Source: Calvatia gigantea (lineage: Eukaryota > Basidiomycota > Agaricomycetes > Agaricales > Lycoperdaceae). From it: a stretch of 64,000 nucleotides of DNA. The number at the start of each line of letters is the position of its first letter. Within the stretch, counting starts at the first letter, position 1. The stretch lies in contig JACAAK010000002.1 in assembly GCA_025093985.1 (NCBI GenBank), positions 2,046,001 through 2,110,000 on the forward strand. Reading direction: 5' to 3'. The notes beneath the pieces are model-generated. The model was not told the DNA's origin. It saw nothing but the letters and a program-made list of their open reading frames with translations, and did no database searches. Both the position numbers and the translations under genes were made by a program. Positions 55,501-64,000 of the stretch are shown piece after piece.

Positions 55501-56466
55501 AATCTTCCCAAGGTTGAAATAATCTCAATAACTTGAGCCTCGCGTGGAGGATTTTGTTCCGTAATCCCAAACCGCTCCAACAACGCGTGCACGACTTCGG
55601 GGTCGCTGGTAATTTCAGGACCAAGCTGTATTAATACTTGAACAAGGGAGGTACCAGGAGGGAGGCTTCAAAGCAAAGCAAAGTTAACGTCGAATACAGC
55701 TGCGATGATTGGCGAAAATACCTTAAGTGGGGGAGGATACGATGGAGAACGGGAGACACAGCATCTTTCCCATATTTCGTCTGCGCAGCCAGGATGAGCG
55801 CTTGACGTTGTTGTGCATCCAGGACCGGCGCATCAGAAGGTGAGTCAGAGAGGACACCGGCCATAATTTTTGGGAGCTGGCTAAGGCTTAGGTCCGCGCC
55901 CTCGAAAGAGGGAGTGTGACAAAGGGCGAGGACCGCGCTTTCAAATTCCAGACGGATGATGCTTGCAGCTTGGTTGGCAAGCTCTTTTCGGGTGGGAGTG
56001 GAGACGAATGATGCTGCGAGAATAAAACGTTCCAATGAGCGCAACCCCACACGATCCACAAATCGAACAAGGTCGAAGTGACGGAATATGTCACCCTCTC
56101 CTTTGTCGATCCCTTCACGAAAACGGTCCGCAAGGATCGGGTCTCGACCAACGCGCTGGGCTTCTGAAACGAGAAGACGGAAGGTAAGAGCGTCCGTTCC
56201 CCCGAAGGAGGAGCCGGATGAAACAAGACGTTGCTGGGAGTGAACGATGAGACGACGTATGAAGTGCAGATAAGTTTCCACGCCGTGTTGCTCAGAGAGC
56301 TGTAAGCCATAGTTTAGGATTGAGTTGTGCCGGATAATGCAGATGGACATACCGAGTGTATTTCAAGCTGGTTTCTCTCGAAGTTCTCCTCCGTGAGCGT
56401 CGAGAGCAAAAAAACAATTTGAGCCTTGACAATGGTATGAATATTTGTAGTTGGAGGGTTGTCCAT
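49504..56466 (-). CDS. not1: CCR4-NOT complex scaffold Not1
   Basis: Not1 is the central scaffold of the CCR4-NOT deadenylase, which shortens poly(A) tails and represses translation. About 14 exons give roughly 2100 residues, normal for the family. The start at 56466 gives MDNPPTTNIHTIVKAQIVFL, then LLSTLTEENFERNQLEIHSL. HEAT repeats follow. The middle holds a MIF4G-like Caf1-binding region (SYSPDIEAEVDNIYKQMYD, VINMLQRFKTS) and the DUF3819 CNOT9-binding part (PLNVNQAFKRAVQMAVDQSV, GTMTLARDQPIKYRNLSF). The C-terminal Not1 homology domain is strongly conserved: FRFFSSLVNDLHSME, PTYFPGFAFSWMCLISHRLFMPK, HKLLVSLFKFLAPFL, LLVLLHDFPEFLSEYYFTLCDVIP, LRNIILSAFPPAMILPDP and RPHPWGALVTFIELLRNPKY. The gene is complete in this window. 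Confidence 0.95.
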
Positions 56467-56797
56467 ATGCGACGACGACCTGGAGGGGGTCACCGAACGC
56501 CGCGTAGCGCTTCCAGGTCCGGTCGCCGTTTTGAATACTGTTTAGTGGGTAATTTGGAAAAGGGAAGACGAAGGCCGCCTCCAACACGATTCGTCAATGT
56601 GCAGAGTGGCAGTAAGTCTCTTCCGCCTCACGGTGCTTGGCACTCACGCCTTGGAACGGAGTTCCAATATATTTAAACTCAGACACTCACTCTTTCCAAC
56701 ATGACTCATCATGTTGATGATTTCAGTTCTCTCAGAAGACCCTTGAGACGAGCAAAGCCAAAGATAAATGACAGAGTATATCTAACATTCGAGTCGC
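56467..56797. other. Spacer: NOT1 promoter and transporter 3' flank
   Basis: About 330 bases with no separate gene. The open frame around 56470-56590 is the 5' flank of NOT1, not a coding exon, because the conserved N-terminus starts at 56466. Confidence 0.5.
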
Positions 56798-58741
56798 CTA
56801 CCCCCGATATACTTTGAAAAAAGAAATTGTGGCCGCTAATAAGACGACAACAAACACGTAGAATACGCGACCTTCCTTGGAAGGGTCATCACCTGAAAGT
56901 AAACTCCGAAGCGGAAGGAAGGCCAATCCAACCAGGAAGTTGGCAATCCCTGTAACCGTAGATAAGGAACATTATCGCCACTAGAAAGAAGAACCACCTA
57001 CAGTTTAACGAAAGTGCCATTGAAGATAGGGTGGAAACAGCCTGGCAAGAAGATCAGCCGGGTGGCGATAGGCACTAAAGAACAGAGAGGACACACGTAA
57101 GACGGAGAAACTTCAGGAATCATGACGAAGGGAACAGGACCAAGGCCAATCGCAAACGACCTAGACAAGAACGATTGAACGTAATATAAAGGAGGGGCAA
57201 AGGGAGATATACATCACAAATGTCAATGTTGCAAGGCTTGCGAGCGTGGCGAAACCAGAATTAAGGCCATAGCCAATGGCGGCGAGGGAGAGCAGAGCTC
57301 CGGAACTTGACAGTGTAAGCAAGGACTTGCGTCCAATGCGCTACGCGTGGAATCTATAAAACACGATGAAGATTTTGCAGCGGAAGGAGGGACGTACTTC
57401 TATAAGAATAATGGGGGGAAATGTCATAATGACATTCACAACTGTGATCCCAAGGGAAACGTATGGTCCCCAGTCAGGCATGGACTTGGACAAGATTTCG
57501 TTGCTGTAGTAGAGCACTTGACAAGATTTTAACTATTCAGAGGACTTATCTTATGCCAATATCGGAACACAAACCTGCATTGATACCTTGAAATTGGCGT
57601 AAGTCAGATCCATAGACGAGGTGTGATAACCATACCAGAAACTTGTTGGGCCAACATGGCAAAGCAGACTATCATCAAAGGTTTGCGAAGCTCTTGTGTA
57701 AAGAACAATTGTGCCACAGTCGCTGTCCTAGTTTGGGTTTCCGCGCGCCGAGCTTCTAACTCATCCAGTAACGGGTCCTCATCGCTATCCACCGAAGCTG
57801 AAACAGCAATAAGCCGAAAGCCTCGCTGCCAGTTGGGAATAAGTAAGCTTACGTGGACTATGGTCAGTATCCACTCCCCACAAACGTTTCGAGACAGCCT
57901 TCCTTTCCTCGGGACGATTCTTGATAGCCAACCACGCTGGAGTCTCAACAACTAGATAGCTTCCCAGAAACTGGAGCAAACCGATGAATGCAGAGATAAA
58001 AAGTACGAGGCGCCACTCTGTTGGGGTCGAGAAGCGAAATCCAGCAATTTGGGTCATCATAATACCCAAGACAACCCCAAGTTGGGTCAGCACACCTGCT
58101 TCAGAGTTCAAAGGGACGCAGGACACAATAATTAATGGCTGAACCGACCAATACTTCCACTAATCTTGGAGGGCGCAATTTCGGCAACATAAATTGGAGA
58201 GAGACTAATGCCGATACCCGAGCCGACCCCAACAAGGAACCTGATCAAGCATGTAGTAGTGGCACACGATGCATCACCGAAGGCGTGCCCACCTGCCAAA
58301 ACTGAGGGTGGTGACAGAACCGCTGACGCCCATAAGACCTGAACCAATACCCAGCAAAATGGCAGTCATTTTAGCAGCCCCTTTACGCCCATACCGGTCC
58401 ATTACGATTCCTGCGACGAGACTGCCCAACAAACCACCGACGGTGAAGATGGCGGTAACGAAAGAGAAAACAAAGTTGGACATAGGTATGCACGTTGGGG
58501 CTGAGTCAATGTTCCCGGGGAAAGCGTCGCCAGTATTCTCGCATGTTAGAACGGATTTGATCTGATTCAATGCCGATATATGGTAGCCATACTTGTCAGG
58601 ATCAAAATTAGAAGTCCAATGGGTGGTTAGATTTTCAGAAGGGAGGGCACACACCTGAAATGGAACGACGAGGACCCAAAGGCAAACCAACCATCCGTGA
58701 TTGGTGAAAGATTCACCGTTGACGCTCTTAGAGCTAATCAT
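56798..58741 (-). CDS. MFS sugar/vacuolar-type hexose transporter
   Basis: A 12-helix major facilitator of the sugar porter family; it resembles yeast Vps73/Ybr241c more than plasma-membrane hexose transporters. About nine exons give roughly 490 residues. Signatures: YGYHISALNQ after helix 1, GGLLGSLVAGIVMDRYGRKGA in loop 2-3, GRFLVGVGSGIGISLSPIYVAEIAPSK-type segment in helices 4-5, VETPAWLAIKNRPEERKAV, the large central loop, AQQVSG in helix 7, IERIGRK in loop 8-9, FAIGLGPVPFVMIPEVSP in helix 10 and AVSTLSSMALSLNWIANFLV in helix 11. It ends FFKVYRG with TAG at 56800-56798. The substrate is not predictable. It starts divergently from the GH13 gene 465 bases away, so transport and polysaccharide metabolism could be co-regulated; this is inference. 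Confidence 0.88.
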
Positions 58742-59206
58742 GAAGAGCCAGCGCGAGCGAAGTTGAGGGGAGTGTGAGCAGGTGTAAAGCAGAAGGTGGG
58801 GTTTCGCGTGGCTTGGGATATGTAGAAAAGGCTAGGCGTGGACTATTCCTAGCAGCGGCCGTACACGCAGGAGACGAGTGCAAAGTCTTGGGTCGGGAGA
58901 AGAGGGGGGAACGGGAGAACGTACTATGGCCGGATTAGGAATAGACGGCAAGGTCCGAAGCAAGAGAGATTGATACCGAAGGCAGCGTCAGGTGATAATC
59001 AGGGAAGGAAGGCTAACAATTCTCCGGATTCGGTTACTGGACAGTGGGACATAATTACTTATGTTAAATACTTAAACCCCACGAGAACTGTACTTGTGTT
59101 CCGTTACTGCCTCGTCAATCTTCCCCTCCAGTCCCTCTTCCCCCCCTTCCCTTGCTCACAAGAGCAGTCCATTCCTTACACCCCACTCCTTTATACCCTC
59201 CCCTGG
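58742..59206. promoter_or_regulatory. Shared divergent promoter of transporter and GH13 gene
   Basis: The 465-base region between two divergent starts contains the promoters of both genes. A pyrimidine-rich tract (CTCCAGTCCCTCTTCCCCCC-type) at about 59123-59150 precedes the GH13 ATG, a common core feature of fungal promoters. No clear TATA box was seen. Confidence 0.45.
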
Positions 59207-61590
59207 ATGTTCTCTCCGGCTGTACTCCTCTCATTCTTTGCATCCGTTCATTATGCCCGCTCCGCCACAGCAGAGCAATGGCGGGGTCGTTCCATATACC
59301 AGTGCGCGTCTCTACCCCCGCATTATACACCTTGGGCTTCCGCATATTCATTGATCATTTTTCAGATTAATTACTGACCGCTTCGCCCTTCCAAAAGGCG
59401 CAGACCGCAACGCTTGTGACCCCGGAAAACAGACATTCTGCGGCGGAACTTGGAATACGTGCGTTTACATCCACCATAGCCTTATTTTATATTGTTTTCT
59501 TACTCCCATCACAGAATTCGTGAAAATCTTGACTACATCGAAAATGCCGGTTTCACGGCTGGTGAATTTTGTTTCTGCCTGGGGTTTTCATGGTCCCTGA
59601 CCCCTCATGTCCCTAGTGTGGATCAGCCCAATTAACCAGAATTATGATGGTCCCCGTTCTGCGTATGGGGACCCGTACCATGGTTATTGGATGCAAGATG
59701 TCAGCAAACTTAACGACCGGTTTGGTACTGAGGACGACCTCAAGGCTCTAATTAAGGAAATCCATCGTCGGGATATGTGGGTTTGAACGTTGATTCATGA
59801 TTCTTGTCACTCGCCACAGCCCAACTGACGCATCATGTCAGGTATATCATGGTTGATGTTGTTGTCAATAATGTCATGGCCACCTCCACAACACCAGATT
59901 ATTCAAAATACTTTTTCAAAGACTCCGTACGTAACTTATTTTGTTTTGTTTCTCGTGAACGGGCGCCTTATGATTTTATAGTCCTTGTACCATCCATACT
60001 GTCCTATTCAATGGGGTAATACAACTAGCGAACAGGGATGTTGGTTGGGTGATGAGAAAGTGCCACTACCCGACGTTGACACCACTAACCCTACTGTCAT
60101 CGCACGATACGGCGAATGGATCCAGAATCTCGTCAAGGAATATGATATTGATGGTCTTCGCATAGATGGTAAGTTGGTGAAAGATCATTGGTCATTTTCA
60201 GTGCTAACCAATATCATCAGCTGCCAAGTGTGTACTGTTCGGTGCTGTCTGTTGTTGATCCTGATACTAAACCCTATCAGGCACGTGCAAATGGACTTCT
60301 GGCCGCAGTTTTGCAGCAAAGCCGGCGTGTTTTGTATGGGCGAAGTTTTTGGCGGACTAGAAGTCGAGTATGTCTTCTCAGAAAGCGCCTTCACTATTGG
60401 ACCTCATGCCATCAATTTTCAGTCCCATAGCTCAGTATCAAGGATCGCAAGCCCTCGATTCAGTTCTTAATTTCCCCATGTACTCGGCTTTGATGGAAGG
60501 ATTCGCAATTCCCGGACCACAAAACATTACCGCTCTCTCGACCGTCATTGAACAGTCCAAGTCTAAATTCAAGGTTTTTACTTTTCGCGCGGCTCCTTAA
60601 CTGGATACTCACCTTTAATTTGATCAGGATACCGGCTTACTTGGTAATTTTCTCGAGAACCAGGATCTCCCCCGTTGGCACAACAAATCTGTCGATCCCC
60701 AGAGTCTATAGTAGGCATAACGCTCAGCATGTGGCGATGTCCTTGGATTGACAGTCATTCTAGCAACGCCATGGTTTTGAACTGGATGATGGATGGTATT
60801 CCAATTGTATATTATGGGCAAGAGCAGTCTTTCTCAGGTGCTGCTGATCCTGTGAGCAATAACAATCAAGTCGTCTGTGGACATGGCTGATGATCGATTC
60901 TCACAAGTTCAATCGTGAGCCTCTTTGGACGTCGGGTTATGCGGAATCAGATACCTATAAACTCATCAAGACATTGAATCAGGTGGGCCGCGGACTCGCA
61001 TTGGGCTCAAAGCAAGTCCACTGATGGAAACGCCTTTAGTTCCGCAATTTCCTTGTGAAAACAGATTGGTTGAAACAAGAGACCCACATCTTGACGTCCG
61101 GCCCACATGGCATCGCTGTGATTAAGGGGCAAGTAATCACCGTCGCAACCAACATCGGTTCTCCCGTACGCGTTTTGCTGTCATCAATGCAGTTTTATAT
61201 TCTAACTGTCCTCTGATGTAGCCCCAGAATGGCACTCATATCGCAGTTCCATCTCCATATGCATCTAGTTCAGAAATGACAAAGTGAGCAATTCTTTTTT
61301 TGAGATAACACATTCTTTTACTTACCAGCGTGGTCAGTATTTTCACTTGCCAGCAATGGGTTGTGGGTTCAAAAGGTTTTCTCGAAGTTGAATACACCAA
61401 GGGTGGACAACCTGTCATTCTTGTCCCTACTGAAACACTTGAAGGTTCGGGCATGTGTGGGAAAGCTCTCACTCATACTGTCGAGAGTCCGAATCGCCAA
61501 ATTAACGCCGCTCAGACCGTGTCATCACGACATCCTGCTCTGTTTCTTCTTGTAGCGTTTGTCTTATTCTTGTACTCTTCGTTATTCTGA
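59207..61590 (+). CDS. GPI-type GH13 enzyme, AgtA-like alpha-glucanotransferase candidate
   Basis: A GH13 alpha-amylase-fold protein in about twelve exons, about 530 residues. A signal peptide (MFSPAVLLSFFASVHYARSA) starts it, and a C-terminal hydrophobic end (PALFLLVAFVLFLYSSLF) after a Ser/Asn-rich stretch indicates GPI anchoring. The fold is clear: LITDRFAL, TFCGGTWNTI, AVWISPINQNYDG, DPYHGYWMQDVSKLNDRFGT and GIPIVYYGQEQSFSGAADP. The catalytic Asp (GLRID) and Glu (MGEVFGG) are present. Region I reads VDVVVNN where amylases have NH (codon 59870-59872). Region IV reads LENQD where amylases have ENHD (codon 60661-60663). Loss of both active-site histidines is what was described for Aspergillus niger AgtA and AgtB, GPI-anchored 4-alpha-glucanotransferases of cell-wall alpha-glucan. 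I infer a wall role rather than starch digestion. Confidence 0.88.
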
Positions 61591-62014
61591 AGGACTTTTT
61601 GAAGGACTTTTTGGCTTGTATTTCTTCTCGGATTTGGATTTGCAGTGCAATTTTTGTTTTGTTTTGGGGTTAAGCTGAGGCTAATGAACGGGTTTATGAT
61701 GTTTTGTCCCACGCGGTGTATCTTGTCATTCAAATAGTTCATCTGATACATCAATGGAATTTGCCCCAGGTTCGGCTGGGGTTGTCGCGAGGGAGCTCCT
61801 TTGGTCGGCAGAAACTGCCTTAAGACTGGTCCGAATCAAAGTTTGAGAAACCGTTAGTCCCATTAAGTATCCATCCAACTACCAACCTCATGGCGGTGGC
61901 TCCCTACCCCGCAGCCTGACTGTAAGCTTTACCTGTCAAGTCACACCTGCTATATTCTTCATCACAGACCACGTTGTGTGACCTAGCGCGTCACCACTTT
62001 TCGTTCCTGCGATC
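61591..62014. other. Spacer: GH13 3' flank and gamma-tubulin promoter
   Basis: About 420 bases without a separate gene. A tandem AAGGACTTTTTG pair lies just after the GH13 stop, near 61590-61612. The right half should contain the gamma-tubulin promoter. Confidence 0.45.
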
Positions 62015-63959
62015 ATGCCCAGGGAAATTGTAACAGTGCAGCTCGGACAATGCGGGAACCAGAGTGCGTTGACATCACTGTATAATTTGCATCTGGCCAA
62101 GAAATTAAACTTACGGTATAGTGGGTTCTGTGTTCTGGCAGCGACTTTGTGCCGAACATGGAATTAGCAAAGAGGGTATTCTTGAGGAATGGGCGACTGA
62201 AGGGGGGGACAGAAAGGATGTGTTTTTTTACCAGGCGGATGATGAACACTACATACCTAGAGCGATTCTTGTTGATCTTGAACCTCGCGTGCGTATTATT
62301 TCTGATTGGTTCTACCTGGACTAAGTTAAAGGAAACACCTGAAGGTAATCAATACTATCCTAGGTTCATCGTATGCCAATCTCTACAACCCTGAAAACAT
62401 TTTCTTGTCAACGGACGGAGGGGGCGCTGGAAATAATTGGGCACAGGGATATTCTGCAGGAGAGAAGATATACGAAGAAGTCATGGAGATGGTGGATCGC
62501 GAAGCTGAGGGCAGTGATTCGCTTGAGGTATGATCTATCTATATGTTACGCCTTTACCCACCTTCACCTACATTTTTTCGTTTATCCTTTCTTCGTTTTT
62601 TTTCACACGAGCCTATCAACCGACTGACGTGCTCTTAACTCGCAGGGTTTTATGCTTATGCACTCCATTGCAGGCGGTACTGGTTCAGGTCTTGGTTCCT
62701 TCCTCCTCGAGAGGCTCAATGATAAGTTCCCAAAGAAGCTTATACAGACGTACAGCGTATTCCCGAATGCGCAGGAAGGCGATGTCGTAGTGCAGCCGTA
62801 TAATTCGCTGCTCACACTCAAACGACTGGTGAACCACGCAGATTCGGTCGTGGTGCTGGACAACGGAGCTTTGGCCCGGATATCAGCGGATAGGCTACAT
62901 ATCCAGACACCATCGTTTGACCAGACGAATCAATTGGTATGTGAGCTGATTGGTCTAACACTGGCTATTTGCGAAGGATTAATGGGCGTAGGTCTCAACC
63001 GTCATGGCCGCTAGCACACAGACATTGCGGTATCCTGGATATATGAATAACGATCTTGTGGGAATTATTGCGTCGTTGATACCAACTCCTCGGTGTCATT
63101 TCCTGATGACGTCGTATACGCCGTTCACAAGCGATCAAATAGATAAGGTACTTCGCTACCATTCTTTGAGCCTTCTCAGAGACGGCCAACTCAACTTTTG
63201 TTTTGATGGCGGGTAGGCTAAACCTATCCGCCGAACGACCGTTCTAGATGTCATGCGCAGGTTACTACAACCCAAGAACAGGATGGTTTCTACAACGCCT
63301 AGCAAAACCGCATGCTACATCTCCATCTTGAACATCATCCAAGGTGATGTTGATCCCACAGACGTAAGGATGGGCATAACTGGCCGTTTCCTGTTGAACT
63401 GATTCTTGATGTTATTCAAACAGGTACACCAGTCATTGCTTCGCATCCGTGAAAGACAACTTGCCAACTTTATCCCATGGGGTCCCGCATCAATACAGGT
63501 CGCCTTGACACGCAGATCTCCATATGTCACAACAAACCATCGTGTTAGTGGATTGATGTTGGCGAACCACACAAGTATAGCTTCGGTGAGTTGCTTATCA
63601 AAAGTGAAGCCTAGATCCGGAAGTTCTGAAGTCAATTCTGCTGGTCTAGTTGTTCAAACGGATGTTGGATCAGTTTGATCGGTTGAGGCGGCGGAATGCC
63701 TTTTTGGAACAGTACAAAAGGCAGAGGATGTTTGAGAATGGACTTGAAGAGTTTGATGATGCTCGGTATAGTTACCCATAGACTGATTGGGCCTTGTCCT
63801 GATGATATTCTAGGGCAACGTGTGAAGAGCTTTTAAAAGAATACAAAGCATGTGAAAGTGCCGATTATATCTCTTATGTGAGTTCTCCTTCTCACTTCAA
63901 TATTGGGGCCTTTACAACTCATGTTCCAGGGGGGTACTGAGACGGAGGCAGCAACGTAG
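62015..63959 (+). CDS. Gamma-tubulin
   Basis: Gamma-tubulin nucleates microtubules at the spindle pole body within the gamma-tubulin complex. About ten exons give roughly 460 residues. The start [16 protein letters not shown] is standard. Blocks in order: [62 protein letters not shown], the nucleotide signature [78 protein letters not shown] and [20 protein letters not shown]. The C-terminus ends TETEAAT with TAG at 63957-63959. [14 protein letters not shown] and [10 protein letters not shown] are specific for gamma- rather than alpha- or beta-tubulin. The coding region appears complete 41 bases before the window ends. Confidence 0.95.
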
Positions 63960-64000
63960 GTACATAGGTGTATCAGGTGTAGTATTAGCTTGTACGTCTT

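Noticed and set aside
61590..61612. Direct repeat AAGGACTTTTTG as a mobile-element footprint
   Set aside because: A single 12-base duplication right after a stop codon with no inserted sequence; replication slippage explains it.

Overview
The window reads as nuclear DNA of a basidiomycete fungus, most likely an Agaricomycete. Genes are closely packed on both strands and broken by many 45-60 nt GT-AG introns, often with a CTNAC-type branch site. The protein set is fungal: striatin, Tma7, Bet4, Syf1, Ssf1, a class II cAMP phosphodiesterase and a GPI-type GH13 enzyme. I found no bacterial, viral or transposon gene, no CRISPR array and no convincing tRNA or rRNA.

Layout. 0.5-4.4 kb: a Ser/Gly-rich membrane protein (-), glyoxalase II (+) and the Golgi traffic protein Sft2 (-). 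5.0-14.2 kb: an Argonaute (-) followed by an EDC4/Ge-1-like decapping scaffold (-), so two mRNA-silencing or P-body proteins lie side by side. 14.2-16.4 kb: a long spacer with an ~81-88 bp tandem repeat, then a 35-residue metallothionein in three short exons. 16.5-25.8 kb: Rab geranylgeranyltransferase alpha subunit, splicing factor Syf1, an F-box protein, an unknown protein and ribosome-biogenesis factor Ssf1. 25.9-32.5 kb: holocytochrome c synthase, nitronate monooxygenase, a DUF3445 haem enzyme and a WD40 protein. 33-45.7 kb: a PKA catalytic subunit, a LigB-type extradiol dioxygenase, an unknown protein with a possible PINIT-like end, class II cAMP phosphodiesterase, striatin and Tma7. 45.8-56.5 kb: a secreted S9-type serine peptidase and the CCR4-NOT scaffold Not1. 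56.8-64 kb: a sugar transporter, a GPI-type GH13 alpha-glucanotransferase-like enzyme and gamma-tubulin.

Themes. mRNA turnover is well represented (Argonaute, EDC4, Not1). cAMP signalling has both an effector kinase (PKA) and the enzyme that degrades the signal (Pde1). The two enzyme findings I value most are the Argonaute, whose fourth catalytic residue is Gln instead of His/Asp, and the GH13 enzyme, which lacks both conserved active-site histidines. Several genes need very small exons (21, 13, 9 and possibly 3 nt). Three genes (531-1877, Syf1, holocytochrome c synthase) each carry one apparent single-base frameshift; these may be assembly errors.

Exon boundaries were worked out by eye from splice consensus and from how well the joined protein fits its family. 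Most are firm, but a few alternative acceptors remain and are noted.
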